From: an uncultured Mycoplasmatota bacterium
GTDB taxonomy: Bacteria > Bacillota_I > Bacilli_A > RF39 > UBA660
NCBI GenBank assembly: GCA_946007485.1
Contig: CAMGAM010000046.1
Location: 1 to 7,980, forward strand
Direction of reading: 5' to 3'
Length of the DNA stretch: 7,980 bases
The number at the start of each line of letters is the position of its first letter. The first letter of the stretch is position 1. The notes below the pieces were generated by a model. The model was not told the DNA's origin. It saw only the letters and a list, made by a program, of their open reading frames with translations, and made no database searches. Below, piece after piece: positions 1-7,058 of this stretch. The position numbers and the translations under genes were made by a program.

Positions 1-132
1 TTTTGGATTCGAGTAATATTTTTTACTATTGGTTTGATGGAATTAGATTCTTAATCTACCGTTTCGGGTGTAAAGGTCAGACCTAAAAATATTTTTATCC
101 TAGACTCTAATACTAGAAATAATATTATAGCT
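1..132 (+). other. Probable broken 5' part of the TraC-like gene
   Basis: No intact gene can be read here. The frame of the downstream TraC-like fragment is open from base 1 except for one TAA at 52-54, and the stretch 55-132 contains no ATG, GTG or TTG in that frame. Its translation (VSGVKVRPKNIFILD, around 61-105) looks like the conserved start of a TraC/VirB4 N-terminal domain, so the coding sense appears to run upstream of the ATG at 133. A second frame is open from 3 to 86, which leaves room for a frameshift instead of a nonsense change. No promoter or good ribosome binding site is visible before 133. The reading as disrupted coding sequence is inference; it could also be a leader plus the tail of an unrelated gene. 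Confidence 0.45.
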
Positions 133-522
133 ATGTTAAAAACATTTTATGATACGATTGATTTTGAATTTTGGTTAATTTCTTCTGATAGACCAGTTGA
201 TATATCAAGTTATCTAGCAACTTTACAAATACAGTATAATCAAGTAAATGATCCAAGAGTAAAAAAGTTAATTAGTCAAGATATTGAAAAAGCTAATGAT
301 TTTATGAGAAATAATGTAACCGATACAGAATATTACATTTTGTTTAAGGAAAAAAATCCTGATATTATTCAAAAAAGATTAAGAACATTGATGCTTGGAT
401 TATCTAATTGTGGACTTGATTCAGTTCAAACTTCTAATAATGATTTAAGAACAATGTTAGATAGTTTTCTAAATGGGGGAATGACTACAGAAAATAAGGC
501 GGTGTTGCCAAATGAATTTTAA
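133..522 (+). CDS. TraC-like N-terminal domain protein of the VirB4 complex (5' end uncertain, possibly a fragment)
   Basis: This 129-residue soluble protein has no signal peptide or membrane segment. From memory of the family, many Firmicute VirB4-type ATPases begin with a TraC-like domain that precedes a segment starting 'IAP+G'; here the two parts lie on separate, overlapping reading frames. The visible features are a helix-rich body (residues about 30-60, then 75-115) and a C-terminus ending LPNEF, exactly where VirB4 starts. The ATG at 133 is a doubtful start: nothing resembling a Shine-Dalgarno site precedes it and family-like sequence continues upstream in frame. Family members of this split type would be expected to be longer. 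The 11-bp overlap with VirB4 suggests coupled translation and a shared job in the T4SS ATPase complex. It could be a functional short protein, the remnant of a longer one, or an artefact of a sequencing error. Confidence 0.55.
   Translation: MLKTFYDTIDFEFWLISSDRPVDISSYLATLQIQYNQVNDPRVKKLISQDIEKANDFMRNNVTDTEYYILFKEKNPDIIQKRLRTLMLGLSNCGLDSVQTSNNDLRTMLDSFLNGGMTTENKAVLPNEF
496..504 (+). promoter_or_regulatory. Ribosome binding site of virB4
   Basis: AAGGCGGTG matches the ideal AAGGAGGTG at 8 of 9 positions and ends 7 bases before the ATG at 512. It lies inside the end of the preceding reading frame and supports the overlapping VirB4 start. Confidence 0.75.
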
Positions 523-2299
523 ATCTCAAATAGCCCCTAAAGGCTTACAATTTAATGCTTCAGATTTTTTCATCAGCGATAAATATGCTACTGTTTTAAC
601 CGTAATATCTTATCCAAGATATATAGGAGACGGATATTTATCAGATTTAACAAATATTCCTGGAGTTAAAGTTTCAATAAAACATATTCCGGTTCCACTT
701 TCTATTTTAACTAAAATGTTAAACAAAGAATTAGCAGACTTAAGAGCTAAATATCAGGTAGAAAGAGACAATACTATCTTAGAGAGAATTCGTCAAGATA
801 TGGATTCCCTAGAAACTTTTATTCAACAGTTTACTGCATCTCAATCAAGAACCTTTGATTTTCAGTTACATATAATGATAACTGCTGATACTAAAGAAGA
901 ATTAGATAATAAAAAATTAAATTTAAAAACTTATTTAGATTCTATGGAAATGGTTGCTGTCCCTTTAAGATTTGAACAACAAAGAGTATTAAAATCAATG
1001 CTCCCTATCTTTGATAAGCAACCTATTGAAGATCGAATTGGAACTATTATGCCATCACCTACATTAGCTACCATGTATCCATTTATTTTTGATAGTTTAA
1101 AAGATGAAGGATTATCAACATTATTAGGAATTGAATTCTCAGGTGGAGTTGTTCTCTTTAATCAATTCTTGTACCAAATAAAGAAAGAAAATAACCGTAA
1201 TAATGCTAATATGATTATTTTGGGAGCTTCTGGTAGTGGTAAATCAACAGCCGCTAAATTGATGATTAGAAGTCATATTAGAAATAATTATCAATTAGTA
1301 TGCGTTGACCCAGAAGGTGAACTTACTGAAATGACTAAAAATTATGGTGGAGAAGTCGTAGACCTTGGAAAAGGTGGACAATATGGAATGATTAATCCAC
1401 TAGAGATAGTTATGGATAGTGATGATGATTTAATATCTAGTCAAGGACTTGGATATACTGTTTTAACTTCAACTATTCAAACTTTAAAAGCATTTATGAA
1501 ATACTATTCTCCAAATATTGAAGAGGATGTTTTAACTCTATTCGGAGAAATTGTATTAGAAACATATGCAAGATTTGGAATAGCCTATAATACTGATTTT
1601 TCACACTATAAATCAAAGGATTTTCCAATTATGCAAGATGTCTACATTACCGTTACTAGTAAATTAACATCAATGACTGAAAAAACTCATGAAAGAGATG
1701 TCTTAGAAAGACTAGAGTTAAAATTAAGACCACTTGTAAAAGAACTACAGTATTATTTCAATGGTCATACAACAATTGATACCACAAATGATTATTTAGT
1801 ATTTAACATTAAAGAAATCATGAATTCTGATGTCAATGTAAGGAATGCTTTATTGTTTAATGTTTTAAAGTATGCATGGAGCCTTTGCTTAAATCCAAAC
1901 AAAAATACAGTTTTATCAGTAGATGAAGCTCATGTATTATTAGGTTCTCAAAACGAATTAGGAGCTGAATTCCTAGCTCAAGTTCAAAGAAGAGCTAGAA
2001 AATATAATACTGGTACTATTATTATTACTCAGCAACCATCAGATTTCGTAGCTAGTAATATGATTATGCATGGTAAAGCTATCTTCGATAATGCCTCTTA
2101 TTATTTAGTTATGGGATTAAGAAAGCAAGCAGCTGAAGATTTAGCTTTGCTAATAGATTTAAATGATAATGAAAAAGAAAATATTAAAAGATATAATCAA
2201 GGAGAAGCGCTATTTGTTTGCGGTAACCGAAGAATGCAAATAGATGTTACTCTAACTGAAAGTGAACTAGATTCATTTGGATCTGGAGGAGGACTATAA
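512..2299 (+). CDS. virB4: VirB4-family conjugation ATPase
   Basis: This is the cytoplasmic ATPase that powers assembly and transport of the conjugative type IV secretion channel. Of the 595 residues, about 1-225 form the VirB4/TraC-type N-terminal region, opening with IAPKGLQF. The HerA/FtsK-like motor follows. Walker A is GASGSGKS at residues 238-245, and a VDPEGEL strand is found near 265. Walker B is LSVDEAH with Asp471-Glu472. An arginine-rich QRRARKY motif lies near 493-500 and a TQQPSDF sensor-like motif at 506-512. The C-terminus is short and glycine-rich. No membrane segment is seen. Length is shorter than fused TraC-VirB4 proteins (commonly about 800 residues) because the N-terminal TraC part is on the preceding overlapping frame. 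The ATG at 512 is backed by a strong Shine-Dalgarno site. TcpA/FtsK-type coupling proteins are less likely given the N-terminal region and the separate VirD4 downstream. Confidence 0.92.
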   Translation: MNFKSQIAPKGLQFNASDFFISDKYATVLTVISYPRYIGDGYLSDLTNIPGVKVSIKHIPVPLSILTKMLNKELADLRAKYQVERDNTILERIRQDMDSLETFIQQFTASQSRTFDFQLHIMITADTKEELDNKKLNLKTYLDSMEMVAVPLRFEQQRVLKSMLPIFDKQPIEDRIGTIMPSPTLATMYPFIFDSLKDEGLSTLLGIEFSGGVVLFNQFLYQIKKENNRNNANMIILGASGSGKSTAAKLMIRSHIRNNYQLVCVDPEGELTEMTKNYGGEVVDLGKGGQYGMINPLEIVMDSDDDLISSQGLGYTVLTSTIQTLKAFMKYYSPNIEEDVLTLFGEIVLETYARFGIAYNTDFSHYKSKDFPIMQDVYITVTSKLTSMTEKTHERDVLERLELKLRPLVKELQYYFNGHTTIDTTNDYLVFNIKEIMNSDVNVRNALLFNVLKYAWSLCLNPNKNTVLSVDEAHVLLGSQNELGAEFLAQVQRRARKYNTGTIIITQQPSDFVASNMIMHGKAIFDNASYYLVMGLRKQAAEDLALLIDLNDNEKENIKRYNQGEALFVCGNRRMQIDVTLTESELDSFGSGGGL

Positions 2300-2310
2300 G
2301 TATTTAATAG

Positions 2311-2319
2311 AAGGATGTG
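2311..2319 (+). promoter_or_regulatory. Ribosome binding site of the SpoIID-NlpC/P60 gene
   Basis: AAGGATGTG matches AAGGAGGTG at 8 of 9 positions and ends 7 bases before the ATG at 2327, the same spacing as for virB4. It fixes the start of the downstream gene. Confidence 0.7.
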
Positions 2320-2326
2320 GTAATTT

Positions 2327-4051
2327 ATGGGTAAAAAAATAGATTTAAATAAGAAAAAAGATAGTACTCCAATTAAAAGAAATAAAAATTCTAAACCTAT
2401 AAATAACCCATACTTACCATCAGAAAATCCAGAAAATATTGAAAATCAAGATGAAATACAAGACCAAGGTAATAGTTTAAAAGAAATAAAAAATGCTCTT
2501 CCATCAACAATTGGTGTAGGTAATAATCCATTAAAAATGTATCGAAATATAAAAAAACAATCAAAATCGATGAGCACTGAAGACAAAATGAAAATTCTAT
2601 TACAAAATCCAGCTGTGAAGAAAATAATGATTAATATAGCAATAATTGCTATTCCAATAATTTTATTATTAGTATTAATTTTATGCATTGTTGCTGCTAT
2701 ATCAGGTACAGACAGTAGTAGTATTGCCATGGGTGGTTACTACTCGATGAGATGTCCAGAAGTATCAGTTATTTTCACTGATAAAAAAAATGGCTATGCC
2801 GTAACTGGAACAGGAACCTATTCTCTTGAAGAATATGTTGCTGGTGTTGTAGCTGGTGAAGTGGGCTTTTTAGGATCAATTGAAGTAGATAAAGCTTTTG
2901 CTGTTGCTGCAAGAACATTTCTTTTAACACATGACGATGGAACATGTACCATTGAATCAAGTGACAGAAGACAAGTATTTAGAGAATTGACAGAATCACC
3001 TACTGATATACTAGCCATGCAAGCAGCCGAAGAAACCGCGGGACAAGTTCTGTTATCAAATAATGAACTATATGGAACGCAATATGATGCCTTTGCATGT
3101 ATAGCTAAAGATGATAACTATTACACTATATCACAAGCTAATCAAAAAATACCGAAAGAATGGGTTGAATCAAAATTAAGCCCATCAAAAAATTCTAACT
3201 GGTTTATTTGCAATGGTAAAGAAAATTTAAAAAATCATCATGGAAATGGTATGAGTCAATATGGAGCATTATATTTAGCTACCGAACAAGGATACACTTA
3301 TGATGAAATCATTAATTTTTATCTTGGAGATAATGATATAAAAATAAGTACTGGAGCCTATATAACTTCGATCGCAGGTTTAGAAGTAAAAGATACTACT
3401 AACTCTGAAATGATTAATGATTCCCTTCAAAATTTCTTATCATCAAAAGGAAGTTCTGTTGAACAAATGGAAGATTATATTTATCAAAGCGTTTCTAATG
3501 CCGGTAAGGGTACTCGCGAAGGTGTTGTCACCGCTGCTGTTTCATTTATAAATTTTTTATATGATAATTTTAACATAAGACTTCCTTATTATTGGGGAGG
3601 AGAGTATCAAAAATATGGAGTTAATCCAAGTTTTGGTGGCGTTGCAAATAGTGTAAGATGTTCTCCTTATAATACTTGCTATGCAAAATATGGATTTGAC
3701 TGCAGTGGTTTTGTCAGCTGGGCTATCAAAAATGGTGGTTATATACTTGACAGAAATACTACCAGTGGATTTGCTGGAAAATTTTCTGATGATAGTTGTG
3801 ATATAACATCACAAAGTTGTATTGGACAACCAGGAGATTTAATAAATTCTAGCAAACATGTTCAATTAATCGTAGCAGTTGATCAAGAATCTGGTCAATA
3901 TATGATAGTTGAATCAACTGGCGGAAATAATGGCTTAATTATGAGAAAATGGAATATGCATTCGGGAAATTGTGGTTCTGGTTGTCAAACTAAAATACTT
4001 CATATGGATAATTTTTATAACGATAGTAGTAATGTTGATCCAAATTATTAA
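2327..4051 (+). CDS. Membrane-anchored bifunctional peptidoglycan hydrolase, SpoIID-like + NlpC/P60
   Basis: This probably cuts the cell wall locally so that the conjugation channel can cross it. The 574 residues begin with a Lys/Asn-rich cytoplasmic region (1-99), followed by one transmembrane helix (about 100-126); the rest should lie outside. A SpoIID/LytB-like domain spans about 165-340. It contains YVAGVVAGEVG (Glu178 is the candidate catalytic acid), the AVAARTF motif (192-198) and HGNGMSQYGA (305-314). SpoIID enzymes are lytic transglycosylases on glycan strands. After a linker (345-395) comes an NlpC/P60 cysteine peptidase domain (about 398-562) with YYWGG, DCSGFVSW (Cys459) and GDL...KHVQ (His511). 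The third catalytic residue is not clear; Glu529 is one candidate. The design parallels the lysozyme + NlpC/P60 hydrolases of Tn916-type elements, with the glycan-cutting domain replaced. There are eleven extracytoplasmic cysteines. The gene lies 27 bp after virB4 and 12 bp before the lipoprotein gene, probably in one operon. Confidence 0.88.
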   Translation: MGKKIDLNKKKDSTPIKRNKNSKPINNPYLPSENPENIENQDEIQDQGNSLKEIKNALPSTIGVGNNPLKMYRNIKKQSKSMSTEDKMKILLQNPAVKKIMINIAIIAIPIILLLVLILCIVAAISGTDSSSIAMGGYYSMRCPEVSVIFTDKKNGYAVTGTGTYSLEEYVAGVVAGEVGFLGSIEVDKAFAVAARTFLLTHDDGTCTIESSDRRQVFRELTESPTDILAMQAAEETAGQVLLSNNELYGTQYDAFACIAKDDNYYTISQANQKIPKEWVESKLSPSKNSNWFICNGKENLKNHHGNGMSQYGALYLATEQGYTYDEIINFYLGDNDIKISTGAYITSIAGLEVKDTTNSEMINDSLQNFLSSKGSSVEQMEDYIYQSVSNAGKGTREGVVTAAVSFINFLYDNFNIRLPYYWGGEYQKYGVNPSFGGVANSVRCSPYNTCYAKYGFDCSGFVSWAIKNGGYILDRNTTSGFAGKFSDDSCDITSQSCIGQPGDLINSSKHVQLIVAVDQESGQYMIVESTGGNNGLIMRKWNMHSGNCGSGCQTKILHMDNFYNDSSNVDPNY

Positions 4052-4052
4052 A

Positions 4053-4058
4053 AAGGAG
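4053..4058 (+). promoter_or_regulatory. Ribosome binding site of the lipoprotein gene
   Basis: AAGGAG lies directly after the TAA stop of the hydrolase gene and 5 bases before the ATG at 4064, a strong site that supports this start and close coupling of the two genes. Confidence 0.75.
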
Positions 4059-4063
4059 AGTAT

Positions 4064-4795
4064 ATGAAAAAAAGAATAATACTTTTGATAATGATTTTGT
4101 TGTTAACTACGGGGTGTACCAGTGAATATAACTTAACAATTGATAATAATGTTTATCAAGAAAAAGTTAATATTAATGGAATAACTAGTGATGAATTAAG
4201 TAATTTAAATAGAGATTGGCAAATACCTATTGATAAAGATGAATATAATAATATCAGTGGTGATCCATCAAGTGAAATTAAAATTACTGGAGATACTTAT
4301 TCTTATAATGTTTCAGGTAATAATTTAACTTTTAACTATGATTTTACCAGAAGTACTCTAAACAATTCGACAGCTATTTCTATTTGTTATGATAAAGCTA
4401 CTATTGCCAACTATGAAGACTCCATTGTCATATCAACAAGTAGCAAGGTAACATGCTTTAATAAATATCCATATTTAACTAGCATAAAAGTAAATATTAC
4501 TACTGATAAATCAGTAACTTCTCATAATGCTGATAGTGTTAATGGAAATACTTATATTTGGAATATTAATAAAGGAAATTCTACAGATAAATCTATTAAT
4601 ATGATTATTAATAATCAAGAAGATGATAGTCAGAGTCAAATAACCCCTGGTAACAATACAAATATTGAATCTGAAAATAAATCTAAAGATTATACACTAT
4701 ACATTTTTTGTGTAATTTTATTAATAGTTCTATTACTTGGATATTTCATATTTAAAAAAATAATAAATAAAAATAATGATGAAATGGATGACTAA
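4064..4795 (+). CDS. Predicted lipoprotein with C-terminal transmembrane helix, conjugation-locus associated, function unknown
   Basis: The 243-residue product starts with a lipoprotein-type signal: a KKR n-region, a hydrophobic core (5-14) and TTGC with Cys18 as the candidate lipidated residue. Thr at -3 is not the preferred Leu. Residues 19-183 are rich in Asn, Ser, Thr, Ile and Tyr, with alternating polar/apolar strands, suggesting an extracellular beta-rich domain. Two cysteines (108 and 131) could form a disulfide. The NTYIWNI segment (162-168) recalls the end of some LppM/DUF3153-like lipoprotein domains, a weak resemblance only. A hydrophilic linker (184-209) leads to a second hydrophobic helix (about 211-231) and a short charged tail, KKIINKNNDEMDD. 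If both ends are processed as predicted, the domain is tethered to the membrane twice. Position at the end of the VirB4/hydrolase operon suggests a role as channel accessory, surface contact or entry-exclusion factor. None of these can be chosen from the sequence. Confidence 0.75.
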   Translation: MKKRIILLIMILLLTTGCTSEYNLTIDNNVYQEKVNINGITSDELSNLNRDWQIPIDKDEYNNISGDPSSEIKITGDTYSYNVSGNNLTFNYDFTRSTLNNSTAISICYDKATIANYEDSIVISTSSKVTCFNKYPYLTSIKVNITTDKSVTSHNADSVNGNTYIWNINKGNSTDKSINMIINNQEDDSQSQITPGNNTNIESENKSKDYTLYIFCVILLIVLLLGYFIFKKIINKNNDEMDD

Positions 4796-4808
4796 TCATC
4801 CTTTTTTT
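4786..4808 (+). terminator. Intrinsic terminator after the lipoprotein gene
   Basis: GGATGA (4786-4791) pairs with TCATCC (4796-4801) around a CTAA loop that contains most of the stop codon, followed by seven T residues (4802-4808). The six-pair stem is short, so termination may be partial, but the layout is standard. It overlaps the last codons of the gene. Confidence 0.65.
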
Positions 4809-4809
4809 C

Positions 4810-4838
4810 TTGATAGTTCAATCTCGTTGTGCTATAAT
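4810..4838 (+). promoter_or_regulatory. Sigma-A-type promoter of the virD4-FNT operon
   Basis: The -35 TTGATA (4810-4815, 5 of 6 consensus) and the -10 TATAAT (4833-4838, 6 of 6) are separated by exactly 17 bp. TGC directly before the -10 gives an extended -10 element. Transcription should start near A4845, leaving a leader of about 16 bases before the ATG at 4861. It begins two bases after the terminator T-run. No operator-like repeat overlaps it, so it looks constitutive and strong. Confidence 0.85.
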
Positions 4839-4850
4839 TTTGTTATGAGT

Positions 4851-4856
4851 GAGGTG
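4851..4856 (+). promoter_or_regulatory. Ribosome binding site deciding the virD4 start
   Basis: GAGGTG is a 6-base match to the anti-Shine-Dalgarno sequence, with GAGG ending 6 bases before the ATG at 4861. The in-frame GTG at 4849 would overlap this site and lie only a few bases after the predicted transcription start, so the ATG is preferred. Confidence 0.8.
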
Positions 4857-4860
4857 TCAT

Positions 4861-7053
4861 ATGAAATTTAAAATTGAAGAAAAAGATTTTATAATATTAA
4901 TTTGTTTTTGTATCTTATTATTATATATCTGTAGTATTGGAGTATTAAACTTATCTACTTTAGCTACTGAAGGGCATTTTTATGGATTATTGCCATTCAA
5001 AGCTTTCACTGGTGAGTATATTGGAGCTACATTAGTATTATTTATCCTTTCCTTAATTGGAGTTTTTGCTGCTGTTAATTCATATATATTTGATAGAGAA
5101 TCAGGATTTGGATTCAGTATTGGTAATAAAAAAAATAATGGATATGCTAGATGGGCTAAAAAGAGTGAAATTCAAAAACAATTAAAAAGAGTTGATCCTA
5201 AAGCATATACTGCTGATGCGGCAGGTTTAGTAGTTATCAACGATGGCAAAACTTTATGGGTAGATGATGGTGAAGCTCACAATATTGTTATCGGTGCCAC
5301 AGGTAGTGGTAAGACTCAAGCAGTTGTTTTCCCAATGGTTCAAAGCCTTGCTAAAAAGGGTGAATCAATGATCATTACTGACCCTAAAGGTGAAATTTAT
5401 GAAAATACTGCGAACATGCTAAAAGAAAGAGGATATAATATTATTATCTTAAACTTCCGTAGCCCACAGCAAGGTAATGGTTGGAATCCTATGGCTCTTC
5501 CTTATAAATTATACAAAGAAGGCGACATGGATAAGGCTATTGAACTTCTAGATGACTTAGCATTAAATATCCTATATGAAGAGAAGAGTAGTGGTGACCC
5601 TTTCTGGGAAAAATCAGCTGCTGACTATTTCACTGGTTTAGCTTTAGGATTATTTGAAGATGCCAAAGAAGAACAAATTAACCTTAACAGTATGAATCTT
5701 ATGTCAAGTTTAGGTGAAGAAAGATTTGGTGGACCGAACAATAATTACATCAAAGAATATTTTAATTCTAAAGATCCATCACGTCCTGCTTACGTCAATG
5801 CTTCTGGAGTAGTATTTACTGCCGAAGATACTAAACAAGGTGTTCTAGCTACATTTAAACAAAAAGTAAAATTATTTTCATCACGTGATAATTTATCAGA
5901 AATGTTATGTCATAGTGATTTTGATATGAAAGAAATTGGACGTCAAAAAACAGCTGTCTTTATGATTGTTCAAGATGAAAAGAAAACTCTTCATCCATTA
6001 GCAACTATCTTTATTAAACAATGTTATGAAACGTTAATAGATGTTGCTCAAGAATCTGGAGGAAAATTACCTTATAGAACAAACTTTATTCTTGATGAGT
6101 TTGCTAACATGCCACCGTTAAAGGATGTTACTACCATGGTAACCGCTGCTCGTTCAAGATTAATAAGATTTACCTTTATCATTCAGAACTATGCTCAGTT
6201 AACTCAAGTATATGGAAAAGAAAATGCTGAAACAATTAAAGGAAACTGTAATATCACATATCTAATAAGTAGTGAATTAGGAGCTCTAGAAGAATTAAGT
6301 AAACTATGTGGTGAAGTAAAATCTAAAGAAAAAGATAAAACCGCTTCAACACCACTAGTAACGGTTAGTGATTTACAAAGATTACAACAATATGAAACTA
6401 TCAGTTTAAGATTAAGAACTATGCCATTTAAAACCAAACTAGTTCCAAACTGGAAGATGGATTGGGGAAGAACATATGAAAAAGCAACTTATCCAGAGAG
6501 AAAAAGACAAACTGTCGAATTGTTTGATATTCGTGAATTTGTTAAATATATGAAAAAGAAAAAGATGGCTGAGATGATGGAAAATCAAGAAAATAATGAA
6601 ATGTCTATGCCTAGAGGTATGATGGGAGGAATGTCTCCAATGGGAATGGCAAATCCAATGTTTGGAAGTAATCCATTTTCTATGAGTAACCCATTTGCTT
6701 CACCAAAAGAATCACCAATCTCAAGTGATTTCAATGTTGATGATTTAGTTAAAAGAATAGATGCTAAAATTGCTGAATTAGAAGAAGAAGAAAGAAGAGA
6801 AAAAGAAAATAATAATCAAGAATCCTCTCAAGATAATCAATCTATACCACAATCACCTAAAGAAACTATTACAATTCCTACTGAAGATAATCAAATTTCT
6901 AAAGAGATTCAACCAATTAATGAAATGAAACCAAAAGAATCACCTGTTAATGAAACTATTAATATCGAAGAATTATCCAAAGAATCAAATGTATCAGATA
7001 ATAAAAATGACGATGATGATGATTTCTTTGATGATTTCTTTAGCGATGAGTAA
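4861..7053 (+). CDS. virD4: VirD4/TraG-family type IV coupling protein
   Basis: This inner-membrane ATPase hands the relaxase-DNA complex to the type IV channel. Starting at ATG 4861 it has 730 residues. There are two N-terminal transmembrane helices (about 10-30 and 52-75). The VirD4-typical GYARWAKKSEI follows at 94-104, then Walker A GATGSGKT at 145-152 and ITDPKGEIYE just after it. VQDEKKTLHPL lies near 370-380, and Walker B LDEFAN is at 411-416 (Asp412-Glu413). The family core ends near 560 with the RRQ/FDIREF-like region. The tail (564-730) is unusual: a Lys/Met-rich start, a Met-Gly-Pro-Asn-rich stretch (581-614) with three six-residue NP units, a predicted coiled coil (626-648) dense in Glu, a Ser/Pro/Glu-rich linker, and a final DDDDDFFDDFFSDE. 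It has its own promoter after a terminator and shares a transcript with the FNT gene. A short upstream GTG start (4849) would add four residues. Confidence 0.93.
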   Translation: MKFKIEEKDFIILICFCILLLYICSIGVLNLSTLATEGHFYGLLPFKAFTGEYIGATLVLFILSLIGVFAAVNSYIFDRESGFGFSIGNKKNNGYARWAKKSEIQKQLKRVDPKAYTADAAGLVVINDGKTLWVDDGEAHNIVIGATGSGKTQAVVFPMVQSLAKKGESMIITDPKGEIYENTANMLKERGYNIIILNFRSPQQGNGWNPMALPYKLYKEGDMDKAIELLDDLALNILYEEKSSGDPFWEKSAADYFTGLALGLFEDAKEEQINLNSMNLMSSLGEERFGGPNNNYIKEYFNSKDPSRPAYVNASGVVFTAEDTKQGVLATFKQKVKLFSSRDNLSEMLCHSDFDMKEIGRQKTAVFMIVQDEKKTLHPLATIFIKQCYETLIDVAQESGGKLPYRTNFILDEFANMPPLKDVTTMVTAARSRLIRFTFIIQNYAQLTQVYGKENAETIKGNCNITYLISSELGALEELSKLCGEVKSKEKDKTASTPLVTVSDLQRLQQYETISLRLRTMPFKTKLVPNWKMDWGRTYEKATYPERKRQTVELFDIREFVKYMKKKKMAEMMENQENNEMSMPRGMMGGMSPMGMANPMFGSNPFSMSNPFASPKESPISSDFNVDDLVKRIDAKIAELEEEERREKENNNQESSQDNQSIPQSPKETITIPTEDNQISKEIQPINEMKPKESPVNETINIEELSKESNVSDNKNDDDDDFFDDFFSDE
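6649..6702 (+). repeat. Three degenerate 18-bp tandem units in the virD4 tail
   Basis: Units at 6649-6666, 6667-6684 and 6685-6702 encode ANPMFG, SNPFSM and SNPFAS (residues 597-614). The six-residue period with Asn-Pro-Phe/Met in register indicates local tandem expansion within a low-complexity tail. Confidence 0.6.
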
Positions 7054-7058
7054 TTAAT

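Noticed and set aside
2446..3018. Reverse-strand open frames of 61-94 codons inside the hydrolase gene
   Set aside because: They lie fully within a well-supported forward gene, have no ribosome binding sites, and their translations have no recognisable domain.
4849..4860. GTG at 4849 as the virD4 start
   Set aside because: It would overlap the only good Shine-Dalgarno site and start almost at the predicted mRNA 5' end; ATG 4861 fits better.
6204..6437. Reverse-strand open frame of 77 codons in virD4
   Set aside because: It is a shadow of the conserved VirD4 core, with no independent support.
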